From: Corydoras sp. C115
Taxonomy: Eukaryota; Chordata; Actinopteri; Siluriformes; Callichthyidae
Direction of reading: 5' to 3'
Length of the DNA: 64,000 nucleotides
Assembly (NCBI GenBank): GCA_019802505.1
Contig: JAFMOC010000232.1
Coordinates: 545,001 to 609,000 of the forward strand
Shown: piece after piece, positions 1 through 26,689 of the stretch
Position numbering within the stretch: the first letter of the stretch is position 1
Layout of the letters: each line of letters starts with the position of its first letter
Translations under genes and position numbers: made by a program
The notes under the pieces: model-generated
The model's input: only the letters and a program-made list of their open reading frames with translations
The model's database searches: none
What the model was told of the DNA's origin: nothing

Positions 1-1566
1 CTGTCCATACAGAAACCTGCAGGTCAGCGTGAGCAGCAGAAGCAGGACTGCGCAGACGCTCAGCAGCAGCAGCAGCACGTCTACGTTATGGTAAGCGTAC
101 CACGGCATCTTGTAGGACTGTGTGCGTAAATGCGCCGCACCTTTATGCCTCATTACAAACTCCAGCCAGAAGATGGCGCTGTCCATGGGTTTGAGGGGGG
201 TGTCGCGATGCAGCCGGGACATCCTGCGCATGTTGGCCGTGTAAGGCTGCTCCGGGTCCATGATGTTCTTCAGAGAGCGGGTCAGCGTTTCCACGTCCAA
301 CGCTGCGATGTCCAGAACCTCGGCCATGCCTCTCGCCCGAACACGAACCATGTTGTCGTGCTGATCGAAGATCAGAGGGATCCCCAGAATCGGGACTCCG
401 TGGTAAATGGCCTCGTAGATGCCGTTGGTTCCTCCGTGTGTGATGAAGACCTTGGTTTTTGGGTGGCCAAGGAGGTCGTTTTGAGGGATCCAGTCCAAAA
501 GGAGCGTGTTGTTGCCCAGAGTGGAAGGTTTCGGTCCTACGTGTCTCCACACGACCTTCTGAGGGAGACGAGCGAAGGCCGAAGCAAAGATCTCAGATAT
601 TTCAGGTCCCAGACTTCCAAGAAATGCTCCCAAAGACATGACGACCACGCCGTGATCCCCGGAACTCTGCATGAACGCTTCCAAATCATCTGACAGGGAC
701 TTTGAAGGCTTGCTCTGAAACCCCCCGACGTAAACCACGTTAGGCATCGTGGGTCGAGGGAACTCGAAGATGAAGTCGACTCGCATGAGCCACAGATCAG
801 CACCTTGGATGAGGGAGTAGATACTCTCGTTAGGACCAATGAACTCTTTGATCACACTCTCATAAGGAGGTCTTGTTATGTAGAAGTCGATGTGCTCGCT
901 GTTAAAGAAATGAAAGATGTTAATCAGTCTGTCCCAGAAGTTCATACGGTCACTGAGGAGGGATCCAAATCTCGGGACATGGGACAGTGGAGAGGGTGCG
1001 ATTGTAAAGTGCCCCTCTATGCACGTTGCCCAGCGAGCATTCAGAACCATTGGTAGACCCAAATAAGACCCCAGTACAACTCCACCCCCGAACCCGGGAT
1101 CGGTCAGTATCAGGTCGTACTTGGCGTCCCGGAGTCGCTTAACGAGCGCCTTGTCCCTCAGAATGGTCGTCACTAATTCGGCGATTGATTTATTAGCATC
1201 CATTAGCAAGTTCTTCATTTCTTGTTGTACTGCGAAGAAGGAGAACAAGGAGTATTTGCGTTTTCGTATTTCAATGTTCCTCTTCAAAAACGAGGCCATA
1301 ACGTCGGCCGCCTCCACAGGGCTGGACTCAGCAACCGGGATGGTCAAGGACTTGTAGTGAGGAGCGTCTTCAGCAATGTACCAGCTGTTGGAGGAACGCA
1401 CCACCGTCAGTTGGTGACCGCGCCGATGGAGCTCTCGCAGAAGGGTATCCATGTTGACCCAGTGACTGCCATCCACAGGATACACCAGGATCTGTCCGGC
1501 ATCGGCCGAAGATTTCAAACTCCACACAAGAGCAGCGACGAGAAGCAGGCGGTGCAGTGACATCAT
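1..1566 (-). CDS. UGT5-like UDP-glucuronosyltransferase, copy 1 (3' end cut by window edge)
   Basis: Predicted ER-membrane enzyme that transfers glucuronic acid from UDP-glucuronate to lipophilic substrates. The minus strand is open from an ATG pair (1561-1566) to base 1, 522 codons, with no stop or frameshift. It has a hydrophobic signal peptide, the N-terminal VYPVDGSHW block typical of fish UGT5, and the C-terminal UDP-sugar signature (FITHGGTNG, then HGVPILGIPL and FDQHDN). It aligns without gaps, apart from one extra Met, to the complete copy at 3701-5296. By that alignment only the last 10 residues, after the transmembrane segment, lie outside the window. A splice acceptor (TTTATTTGCAG) directly precedes the ATG, so a 5'-UTR intron is likely. 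The N-terminal half differs clearly from copy 2 while the C-terminal half is nearly identical. I see no sign that it is a pseudogene. The UGT5 assignment is from recalled family features. Confidence 0.9.
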   Translation of the reverse strand, partial: MMSLHRLLLVAALVWSLKSSADAGQILVYPVDGSHWVNMDTLLRELHRRGHQLTVVRSSNSWYIAEDAPHYKSLTIPVAESSPVEAADVMASFLKRNIEIRKRKYSLFSFFAVQQEMKNLLMDANKSIAELVTTILRDKALVKRLRDAKYDLILTDPGFGGGVVLGSYLGLPMVLNARWATCIEGHFTIAPSPLSHVPRFGSLLSDRMNFWDRLINIFHFFNSEHIDFYITRPPYESVIKEFIGPNESIYSLIQGADLWLMRVDFIFEFPRPTMPNVVYVGGFQSKPSKSLSDDLEAFMQSSGDHGVVVMSLGAFLGSLGPEISEIFASAFARLPQKVVWRHVGPKPSTLGNNTLLLDWIPQNDLLGHPKTKVFITHGGTNGIYEAIYHGVPILGIPLIFDQHDNMVRVRARGMAEVLDIAALDVETLTRSLKNIMDPEQPYTANMRRMSRLHRDTPLKPMDSAIFWLEFVMRHKGAAHLRTQSYKMPWYAYHNVDVLLLLLSVCAVLLLLLTLTCRFLYGQ

Positions 1567-2287
1567 CTGCAAATAAAGCGTCAGTGAAGATCAGTGTCTG
1601 TAATGTCACCATCATCAGTTACAGTGGAACCTCTGTTTACGTTGCTGATCCGTCCACAAACACTCGGTGAAATCCATGAAAACTGAGGCGCCTATTTCCA
1701 TTTCAATCAATTTAAATCCAATTAATTTAATCTAGAGACTCTGAAATACATAAGAGACATTTTATAGGGAAAAAAATGTAGTGTTTAATACTGAAAACAG
1801 AACAAATATAGCTATAATATTTTATTTAAAATGAATATTAAACACTAATGTAAATAGCAAATGAACATTTAACAGAACGGCGTTCACATTTTCACTATCC
1901 AACTGTTTTAGATGAAAAATAATAATACGTTTTCGATGTCTTCAGTCCGGGTTTAAACATATGAACGTCTTTAGCTACATTAATCTTAACATTAAGCTTC
2001 CTTTTCACCACAATTTAAACGAATCACAGAGGGCGGCTTTCCGTACACTCGGCCCATTTGAACCAATTTAATGCCGCTTTTGTATTTTTTAGTGATTTTT
2101 CTTCTTCAGCTCGATCGTGTTTCTGCTCTTTATTTGATGGGGTGCTGGAGCCAGAACCTTTTTTTGGGTTCCATAATGGAGTGTGCATTCCTCATGTTCC
2201 CTCCCCTCACAGCTCCGTTATCTAATCTCTACCTCAACAAGTTCAGATTTACACTGAAAACATAGGTCACCAGATATAATGCTGTTT

Positions 2288-2804
2288 CACCCACCACCCC
2301 ATCACCACCACACACCTCACCCCCCCCACACATCACCCCCCCACACACACACATCACCCCCCCACACACACACATCACCCCCCCACACACACACCTCACC
2401 CCCCCACACACACACACATCACCCCCACACACACACACATCACCCCCACACACACACACACCACCCCCACACACACACACATCACCCCCCCCCCACACAC
2501 CACCCCATCACCACCACACACCTCACCCCCCCCACACACACACACACACACACATCACCCCCCCACACACACACACATCACCCCCCCCACACACACACAT
2601 CACCCCCCACACACACACATCACCCCATCACCACCCACACACCTCACCCCCCCCCACACACACATCACCCCCCCCACACACACACATCACCCCCCACACA
2701 CACCACCCCATCACCACCACACACCTCACCCCCCCCACACACACACATCACCCCCCCACACACACCACCCCATCACCACCACACACCTCACCCCCCCCAC
2801 GCAC
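2288..2804. repeat. C-rich CACCCCCC/CACACA tandem repeat
   Basis: About 520 bp of CACC, CCCCCC and (CA)n with the block CCCCATCACCACCACACACC recurring at about 2298, 2502, 2707 and 2767. The strand asymmetry is extreme: almost no G on the plus strand. The long His/Pro/Thr frame across it is a by-product of composition. Confidence 0.9.
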
Positions 2805-3366
2805 AATGTGTTTTTTTCCTTTTGAATTAATAAAATTAATTTCTGTTCTAAGGTTTTTTTCAGATGAAAATGCAAATAGTGTGAAAGTTCTGCATGTTCT
2901 GAAAATAACTTATTTATCTTTAATAATCTTTACTTCTAAAAGTAACTGTTAATATAATGTTTTTAATTTAAATATATATTTTACTTTTACATGTGAATAA
3001 ATCGAGGACACTGAATGGAACAATAGTTTTTATTGTGTTGTCGAACCAATTAGAAGCTTAAAATGCTGATTCGAGCGAAACGTTTAAAAATCAGATTTAT
3101 TAAAAAATAAAATTTAAATAAAATAAAAAAAACGACAAATGTTTTGTACTTTATTAGCGTTACTATACCGTGTGATCTGCAATGTGTGATGATTAAAAAC
3201 CCGCAGTAATAATAAAGTTTATTTGTTGAAAGTGCACTTAACAGAATTAATTAAAAATAATAAATTGATTGATTAATTGATTAATTAGAGTAATAAGATT
3301 ATTTGATGGGTAAATGTAACCTACCTGTGTTTAATGCTGCAGCGCTTCACTGAGAATTCTGTTAAA

Positions 3367-3367
<1 letters not shown>

Positions 3368-3419
<52 letters not shown>

Positions 3420-3444
3420 AACAGAACACTGAACTTTAAACACG

Positions 3445-3483
<39 letters not shown>
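3368..3483. repeat. (GT)n-(GA)n and (GT)n microsatellites
   Basis: GT followed by GA at 3368-3419, and a pure GT run at 3448-3483, just upstream of the putative UGT5 copy 1 leader exon on the minus strand. Confidence 0.9.
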
Positions 3484-3487
<4 letters not shown>

Positions 3488-3664
3488 ATCTTTCAAAGTG
3501 TTTGTATGTACAGTAGTTTTGTGATCAAGGACAAAGGACTCGAAACATCATGCAGTTCTATCTCTGTCCACAGAGGGCGCACATGAGCCATCATCAGAAT
3601 ATTTCTGTATTATTTCAGATTATATGAGAGTGATGAGTGCTGTGATTGTTTTTTAAATGTAATC

Positions 3665-3670
3665 TTTATT
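3665..3670 (-). terminator. Poly(A) signal of UGT5 copy 2
   Basis: TTTATT on the plus strand reads AATAAA on the minus strand, about 30 bp past the UGT5 copy 2 stop codon. Confidence 0.55.
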
Positions 3671-3700
3671 TCCATCTTAATGTTCAAACTGTCCGGGTGT

Positions 3701-5296
3701 TTACTGCCGTTTGACTTTTCCTCCTGTCCTCAGCTGTCCATACAGAAACCTGCAGGTCAGCGTGAGCAGCAGAAGCAGGACTGCGCAGACGCTCAGCAGC
3801 AGCAGCAGCACGTCTACGTTATGGTAAGCGTACCACGGCATCTTGTAGGACTGTGTGCGTAAATGCGCCGCACCTTTATGCCTCATTACAAACTCCAGCC
3901 AGAAGATGGCGCTGTCCATGGGTTTGAGGGGGGTGTCGCGATGCAGCCGGGACATCCTGCGCATGTTGGCCGTGTAAGGCTGCTCCGGGTCCATGATGTT
4001 CTTCAGAGAGCGGGTCAGCGTTTCCACGTCCAACGCTGCGATGTCCAGAACCTCGGCCATGCCTCTCGCCCGAACACGAACCATGTTGTCGTGCTGATCG
4101 AAGATCAGAGGGATCCCCAGAATCGGGACTCCGTGGTAAATGGCCTCGTAGATGCCGTTGGTTCCTCCGTGTGTGATGAAGACCTTGGTTTTTGGGTGGC
4201 CCAGGAGGTCGTTTTGAGGGATCCAGTCCAAAAGGAGCGTGTTGTTGCCCAGCGTGGAAGGTTTCGGTCCTACGTGTCGCCACACGACCTTCTGAGGGAG
4301 ACGAGCGAAGGCCGAAGCAAAGATCTCAGATATTTCAGGTCCCAGACTTCCGAGCAATGTTCCCAAAGACATGACGACCACGCCGTGATCCCCGGAACTC
4401 TGCATGAACGCTTCCAACTCATCTGACAGGGTCTTTAAAGGCTTGTTCTGAAACCCCCCGACGTAAACCACGTTAGGCATCGTGGGTCGAGGGAACTCGA
4501 AGATGAAGTCGACTCGCATGAGCCACAGATCAGCACCTTGGATGAGGGAGTAGATACTCTCGTTAGGACCAATGAACTCTTTGATCACACTCTCATAAGG
4601 AGGTCTTGTTATGACGTGGTCGATGTATTCACCGATGGGATACTGCAGCACGTTCATCAGTCTCTCGCTGAAGCTCATCCTGTCGCTGAGCTCAGATCCG
4701 ATTTTTGGAACATAGGACAGGGGAGAGGGTGCGATCGCGATGTGGCCCTCAGTGCAGGTTATCCAGCGAACATTGAACACCATTGGTAGACCCAAATAAG
4801 ACCCCAGTACAACTCCACCCCCGAACCCAGGATCGGTCAGAATCAGGTCGTACTTGGCGTCTCGCAGTCGCTTTATGAGAGCGTCGTCCTTCAGAATGGT
4901 CATCACCATCTCAGCGCTCAACTTGTGAGACTTTGCCAGCAAACTGATTATTTCTTGTCTTGTAGCAACGAAAGACAGAATGCCCCCTTTACCTCGTTGT
5001 ATATCGATGTTCCTTTGTAGAAATGCAGCCATTGCTTCAGGTGCCTCAACGTGACTCGACTCGGAAACGCCGATAGTCAAGGATTTGTAGTGTGGAGCAT
5101 CTTTGGAAATGTACCAGCTGTTAGAGGAACGTACCACTGTGAGTTCATGACCACGTTTATGAAGCTGGTGCAGAATTGCGTCCATATTGATCCAGTGGCT
5201 GCCGTCCACGGGATACACCAGGATCTTTCCAGCGTGGACAGAAGATGTTTGGCTCAGCAGAGCTGAGATTGGAAGCACAAAGCTGATGAACTTCAT
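3701..5296 (-). CDS. UGT5-like UDP-glucuronosyltransferase, copy 2 (complete)
   Basis: Single coding exon of 531 codons, the normal length for a UGT. In order: signal peptide (about residues 1-22), variable acceptor-binding N-terminal domain with VYPVDGSHW near residue 27, the LTDPGFGGG block, the C-terminal UDP-glucuronate-binding domain with HGGTNG, HGVPILGIPL and FDQHDN, a Leu-rich transmembrane helix close to the end (VDVLLLLLSVCAVLLLLL), and a short basic cytosolic tail ending KVKRQ. That tail fits a KxKxx ER-retrieval signal. The enzyme would face the ER lumen and conjugate lipophilic compounds. The ATG follows a splice acceptor (TTACATTTTCAG) without a spacer. An AATAAA lies about 30 bp past the stop. 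It sits head to tail with copy 1, consistent with a tandem duplication. One-exon coding structure and sequence blocks point to UGT5 rather than UGT1 or UGT2. Confidence 0.95.
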   Translation of the reverse strand: MKFISFVLPISALLSQTSSVHAGKILVYPVDGSHWINMDAILHQLHKRGHELTVVRSSNSWYISKDAPHYKSLTIGVSESSHVEAPEAMAAFLQRNIDIQRGKGGILSFVATRQEIISLLAKSHKLSAEMVMTILKDDALIKRLRDAKYDLILTDPGFGGGVVLGSYLGLPMVFNVRWITCTEGHIAIAPSPLSYVPKIGSELSDRMSFSERLMNVLQYPIGEYIDHVITRPPYESVIKEFIGPNESIYSLIQGADLWLMRVDFIFEFPRPTMPNVVYVGGFQNKPLKTLSDELEAFMQSSGDHGVVVMSLGTLLGSLGPEISEIFASAFARLPQKVVWRHVGPKPSTLGNNTLLLDWIPQNDLLGHPKTKVFITHGGTNGIYEAIYHGVPILGIPLIFDQHDNMVRVRARGMAEVLDIAALDVETLTRSLKNIMDPEQPYTANMRRMSRLHRDTPLKPMDSAIFWLEFVMRHKGAAHLRTQSYKMPWYAYHNVDVLLLLLSVCAVLLLLLTLTCRFLYGQLRTGGKVKRQ

Positions 5297-5475
5297 CTGA
5301 AAATGTAAAGAAGCCGTTAACCTTCAGTCCTACGTCCAACACTGTCCAATTCTTATCCTCAAGAATTTTAATCCTTGATTGAGGGACTGAGCGCAGTGTG
5401 GACGTACCTGTGTTAAGAACCGGCGCTGAGATCTCACGTGTCTTAACTGAGCTCAGGCTTCATGAACTTTATAAA
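5297..5475 (-). promoter_or_regulatory. UGT5 copy 2 promoter, short 5'-UTR exon and intron
   Basis: Read on the minus strand: a TATA box (TTTATAAA, plus 5468-5475), then a candidate short leader exon ending at 5408 with a donor (AACACAG|GTACGT), an intron of about 111 bp, and an acceptor (ATTTTCAG) at 5297 that abuts the ATG. The transcription start would be near 5440. A matching donor (AACACAG|GTAGGT) ends at 3325 upstream of copy 1, so both genes seem to share this leader design, with a much longer leader intron (about 1.76 kb) in copy 1. Positions are inferred from motifs only. Confidence 0.5.
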
Positions 5476-5575
5476 CAGAGCTCTGTATGTGGGGTTTGGG
5501 TCACGAGAATGATTACATGATTCTATGCTGGACTTTGACCATTTTCATCAAGTGTGTTTCCCCTTGGATAGATTA

Positions 5576-5614
<39 letters not shown>

Positions 5615-6590
5615 TGTTTATGTTTTCTTATATACATCCTAACATCCTGAATGCATTTTTTGATTAAAGTAACACAAAAAAGTTTTAATATGATTTTAAA
5701 GTTTTGTTTAATAGATAAATATAAACAGAATATTTTATTTGTGCCCAAACATATGAGCAAACACGTGGATCTTTTGATCGTACAGCCATATGATGCATCA
5801 ATCGGGATTTAATTATTATTTTAACTGTTTGTAGATTAGGTCTAATGTTTGAAGGCTTGTGTAGTTCATCTTATTGCCACACGAGGGCAGCAGAACACTG
5901 GGTAAAAGCTGATCAGCCTGTCTGCGGCGTTAAAATGATTAAAACTAACCTGTTTGGTTTGTATTCTGGCTAAATTATAATCTATAGTTCCGAACATTGC
6001 TGCGTGCCATTGTATTTTTACAAGATTGTACATTTATTATTAAATATAAAGCACGAGTGCAAGCTTACAGCGGCTTTATACATTTGTTTTTAATGTTATA
6101 TAAAATCAGACCGCAATAAAAACTGTAGAGCTGTGATTGTTCTAAATCTGAAGGCGAATGTTTTACATCAATAATCTGATCGGTTTATTTAACACCGTGC
6201 TTTAAGAGATTAAGGTTCAGATAAATTAAAAATAAATGGTTCAACCGAAATATAAGCCTCATTTCTCAATGTGGTTCATTCTGACCTTTAGAGGGCTGTC
6301 CACGTACTTTTGCCCGAATGCTGCTGTTTTAAAAGACAAACTGTTTCTGTATGAGGATTATTCTGGGTTTCATCTTCGATTTTCTTCACATTTTAAATCA
6401 TTCATTTGATTTCACACTGGAGCTGCTGCTGCTGGTCTTCACTCTGTCCTCCCCTCTCCATCATCCTCATCCTCACTCTCTCCTCCTCATCCTCACTCTC
6501 TCCTCCTCATCCTCACTCTCTCCTCCTCATCCTCACTCTCTCCTCCTCATCCTCACTCTCTCCTCCTCCTGGTCCTGGTGCTTATTTCCG
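5476..6590. other. Intergenic region between UGT5 copy 2 and atp2b3
   Basis: The two genes diverge from here. It holds a (GT)n run (5577-5613), AT-rich DNA without long frames, a short element-like end GGCTGTCCACGTACTTTTG near 6293, and a 20-bp CT-rich tandem repeat (6461-6569) that leads into the atp2b3 leader exon. Confidence 0.5.
6461..6569 (+). repeat. 20-bp CT-rich minisatellite
   Basis: About five copies of TCCTCCTCATCCTCACTCTC in perfect register, ending just before the GC-rich block read as the first atp2b3 exon. A long polypyrimidine tract at this spot could matter for promoter structure. Confidence 0.9.
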
Positions 6591-6797
6591 GTGTAGCTCG
6601 GGTACCCAGCAGTCTGGAGTGCAGTGCGCGGGCGGGCGGGCGCTTCTCCTGCATCCCTCCTCTCGCGGTCGGTCCAGTTTGAATCCGCCCCCCCTGACTG
6701 CCGGGATAGGACCTGTCCGCCGCTGCTGTGGGTTCTGTTGGCATGTCCAGATGTTTCTGTCTGATGTGAACGTCGTTGGAAGCGCGTTGGCTGCACG
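6590..6797 (+). promoter_or_regulatory. atp2b3: Probable atp2b3 promoter region and 5'-UTR exon 1
   Basis: GC-rich block, unlike the AT-rich flanks, containing GCGGGCGGGCGGGCG (GC-box type), ending in a strong splice donor (CTGCACG|GTGAGTAAC) at 6798. No coding frame links to the PMCA start codon, so it would be a leader exon. The transcription start is not fixed by the sequence. Confidence 0.45.
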
Positions 6798-6810
6798 GTG
6801 AGTAACAGGC

Positions 6811-6829
6811 ACGCGCGCGCGCGCGCGCA
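6811..6829. repeat. (CG)n alternating tract
   Basis: Alternating purine-pyrimidine CGCGCG run directly behind the leader exon donor. Such tracts can adopt Z-DNA; uncommon in methylated vertebrate genomes unless protected from deamination. Confidence 0.85.
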
Positions 6830-7252
6830 TTGAACGGCTAATTAATAAACTTAAGGTTTTAATAACCAGCGCGTTCGCTCACGTTTTAATTACTCTCGTC
6901 ATGACGCCATCGGTTCGGAGTTAATGAGCAGCAGCAACGACAACAACAGCAACGACGATAATAATTATAATAATAATAATAATATTCTTCATCATCATCA
7001 TCATCGACTGAATTGATTATAACCCGCGTTGATTCTAACCCTGTGTCGGGGTGATTATCATTAGGGAGATGATTAATGAGTCCAGTGATCTACATTCTGA
7101 CCTGTTGCGTCTCATTAATTAACTGCGCTGTTTAATTAGCGCTGTGTGTTTGTCCGCGCGCTCACATCAAGGTGAACCGGCGCGTGCGTTCGTGAAGGTT
7201 ACTGAGAAACGCGGCCAGTTAGAGAAACGTTCAGGTTCATTCTGTCTATAAA

Positions 7253-7259
7253 CACCCCC

Positions 7260-7290
<31 letters not shown>

Positions 7291-7318
7291 ACACACTACC
7301 CCTCACCCCCCCCCCCCC
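7253..7318. repeat. Poly-C / CA / poly-C tract
   Basis: C run of about 24 bases, then (CA)n, then a second C run, in the first atp2b3 intron. Confidence 0.85.
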
Positions 7319-7747
7319 GGCCTGACTCAGAACGCGCATGCGCAGAACCCAACAAAACAATTCTGTCTGATGTCTGGCGCACGTGGCCGAATAACTCAGA
7401 CACAGTCATTAATCATGACGTCATGAGATTCGAACCCGGGACGTGTTGGCTTAGACTGTGTGGAGATGAGTTGAAACCCGGAGCGTGGTGAAGGGCTCAG
7501 ACTGGAGAACCTCAGAGAACATCAGTTTAAAATAAAAACGAGGAGAAAGAGAAGGAGAGGTTTGTAATCATGTCATCGAGGGTTTTCTACCAAAATGAGG
7601 ATGAGGATGAGGATGAGGATGGAGGAGGTCCAATGGTAGGGTTATGGATGCTGTGCGTGAGGACATGCAGGTGGTCCCCCAATGGGAACAACCAAAATAA
7701 GAGCTCATTAAACTCACTGGACCTGAAGCAGAAACATTTTTTTTTTT

Positions 7748-8086
7748 TCATTATCTTCCGCTTTATCCTCTATTAGGGTTGCGGTGGGGTTCCCCATGCC
7801 CATCCAGGGGAGAACGTTTCGGGCGCTGGGCAGATACACCCAGGACAGGGCGCCAATCCATCACTGGGCACACACTCACTCACACACACACTCTATATGG
7901 GGCAATTTGGAGAACTCATTTGACTTGATCCATGTTTTTGGACTGTGGGAGGAAACCGGAGAACCCGGAGGAAACCCATGCGGACACGGGGAGAACATGG
8001 AAACTCCACCCAGATGGGGATTCGAACCGGGAATCCCTAGCGCTGAGAGGAGAACATGCTAAACCACTAAGCCACCGTGCCGCCCT
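7748..8086 (-). mobile_element. tRNA-derived SINE (family 1), full length
   Basis: Reference copy for this window's main SINE. Read on the minus strand, the head GGCGGCACGGTGGCTTAGTG carries a box A-like TGGCTTAGTGG and a box B GGTTCGAATCC. A conserved body follows (TGTTCTCCCCGTGTC, TTTCCTCCGGGTTCTCC, CATGGATCAAGTCAATTG), then GCCCGAAACGTTCTCCCC, a homopolymer C tract in many copies, GACCCTAATAGAGGATAAAG and usually a TGAATGAATGA tail. It lies in the first atp2b3 intron. Short direct repeats near AGAAAC-TTT flank it. Confidence 0.9.
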
Positions 8087-8181
8087 AGAAACTTTATTCT
8101 TACAGAAGAATTTAATGTCACTTTTATTTCTTTGATTTAGTTGCATTTTGTTTGTTTGTTTGTTATTTTGTTCCTCGTTAG

Positions 8182-8498
8182 GTTCCCTGCTGCAGTTCTG
8201 AGTGTTCTGCTGCCTCCTGGTTCCAGCCGTTCACGTCGGTAACCTCATCCTCCTGCACTGCACTGAGATGGACGGGTTCAATGGCTCCCACCCTTCAGCT
8301 CACCTGTTCTTAGTGACGGAACGTCCTTCTTTCAAATAAATCTCCAGATCTTTTTCAACCGAGGGACAGACGGCTGTCTTTACCAACAAAATGGAGAACC
8401 ACGCCAAGAACTTTAAGCTTCTAAATCAGGAACAGGAGAACTAGATCAGACTTGGTGGCTGTCCAGTGCCCTCAACCCTCTCTAGACGCGAAGGCTCG
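8182..8498 (+). other. atp2b3: atp2b3 5'-UTR part of the start-codon exon
   Basis: A T-rich tract followed by TTCCTCGTTAG gives an acceptor at 8181. From there to the ATG at 8499 the sequence reads as 5' UTR. A second possible acceptor (CTGCTGCAG) lies 14 bp further on. It contains an upstream ORF at 8268-8339. Confidence 0.5.
8268..8339 (+). CDS. Upstream ORF in atp2b3 leader (23 codons)
   Basis: ATG GAC GGG through TAA, 23 codons plus stop, inside the predicted leader and ending 159 bp before the PMCA ATG. The G at +4 favours initiation, so it could dampen translation of the main frame. No known peptide; function is inference only. Confidence 0.3.
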   Translation: MDGFNGSHPSAHLFLVTERPSFK

Positions 8499-25439
<16,941 letters not shown>

Positions 25440-26130
25440 ATTCAGACAGGAAGTGATGACGCAGCACATGGAGGAACTGAGTGAGGGTCCACATGAACCT
25501 CTCCCTCCTGGTCCTCTCGATGTTCTCGTTCTGAGGTTGAGCGCTTGAGGACGGCAGGGACGGTCCCCTGTGTTGTCCAGCACTCAGGACGCTCCTCTGA
25601 CGTTCTGATCTGGAACTCTCTGATACTTTGATCTCTAATCGCCTGGAGTTTATTTATGAACATTTAAAATATTTATGATAAACTTATTTAATCTCATTAA
25701 CCCCGAAAAACTCTGTGGATCAAAGCTGTCTGTTAAAATCATCACACCAGATAATTATTGGATTTGCTTTGTGCAAGACATGAACGAAGCTCCATCAACA
25801 CCCCGAATCGACATTCCGATTCATCCCAAAGCTGTTGAGTGAATTCATCGTATGAACCCCTGTGTTTCCTCCACAACGAACCTGAGGTCTTTGTGCAGAG
25901 GCCTTCCCCAAACTGTTTCCATCACAGTGCCGACATCAATAGAACCCAACAGTCTTCATGTTGGACGGCGGAACAGGAGAGTACCGTACGTCTGCTCGTG
26001 TGGTGTCCGTGTTTCTGTCCCGTGGGTCCGAGTGTGTGACGGGTGTGTCCTGTCTTCATGTTCCGGTTCTTTCGCAGCTTCTTGTTCTTGCTGTTTGTGA
26101 GACTTAATAATAAATAAGACTTTAAACAGA
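25440..26130 (+). other. atp2b3: atp2b3 3' UTR
   Basis: Contains several ATTTA motifs (25650-25690), a repeat fragment with GAGGCCTTCCCCAAACTGTTT at 25899, and AATAAA at 26109-26114 as the likely poly(A) signal. The extent is inferred from that signal. Confidence 0.5.
26109..26114 (+). terminator. atp2b3: Probable poly(A) signal of atp2b3
   Basis: AATAAA 670 bp past the stop codon, the first canonical hexamer on the plus strand that I noticed after the coding end. Confidence 0.45.
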
Positions 26131-26224
26131 GTTTACAAAGATAGAATTATTTGAACGGCAGGGAATAACGAGCAAATTATGCAACCAAGGATCATGGGAA
26201 ATGGGCCCCTAACACGCCAGGTTT

Positions 26225-26265
<41 letters not shown>

Positions 26266-26341
26266 TGTTGTGATTAGTTTTTGTTGTTTTGTCTTTATTA
26301 ATCCACATAGCAGTTATAATCATTAAATATTATATTTCAAG

Positions 26342-26686
26342 GACGGCACGGTGGCTTAGTGGTTTAGCATGTTCTCCTCTCAGCGCTGGTTCGAATCCCC
26401 ATCTGGGTGGAGTTTCCATGTCCTCCCCGTGACCGCGTGGGTTTCCTCCGGGTTCTCCGGTTTCCTCCCACAGTCCAAAAACATGGATCAAGTCAATTGA
26501 GTTCTCCAAATTGCCCCATATATAGTGTGTGTGTGAGTGAGTGTGTGCCCAGTGATAGCTTGCCCCCCTGTACTGGGTCTATCTGCCCAGCGCCCGAAAC
26601 GTTCTCCCCTGGATGGGCATGGGGAACCCCCCCCCCCCGCAACCCTAATATAGGATAAAGCGGAAGATAATGAATGAATGAATTAT
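26342..26686 (+). mobile_element. tRNA-derived SINE (family 1) with target-site duplication
   Basis: Full-length plus-strand copy with GAATGAATGAA tail, flanked by ATTATATTTC on both sides. Lies between atp2b3 and the next gene. Confidence 0.9.
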
Positions 26687-26689
26687 ATT

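Larger units (their letters stand above)
1567..3664. other. Leader intron and upstream region of UGT5 copy 1
   Basis: No coding signal. AT-rich DNA on both sides of a CACC/CA-rich tract (2288-2804), and (GT)n-(GA)n and (GT)n runs at 3368-3483. If the donor at 3325 is used, 1567-3324 is the 5'-UTR intron of UGT5 copy 1. Confidence 0.5.

Noticed and set aside
143..839. Frames antisense or shifted to UGT5 copy 1, and equivalents at 3863-4789
   Set aside because: Shadows of the conserved UGT coding sequence; the true frame is open through both genes.
1..1566. UGT5 copy 1 as a pseudogene
   Set aside because: Its minus-strand frame is open to the window edge with all key motifs; it only lacks a stop because the window ends.
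2229..2830. His/Pro/Thr-rich or Cys/Val/Gly-rich protein
   Set aside because: Composition of CA- and C-rich repeats only.
7784..8146. Recurring short protein with GRTWKLHPDGDSNRESL
   Set aside because: The same peptide appears at every family 1 SINE; it is the SINE body translated, not a gene.
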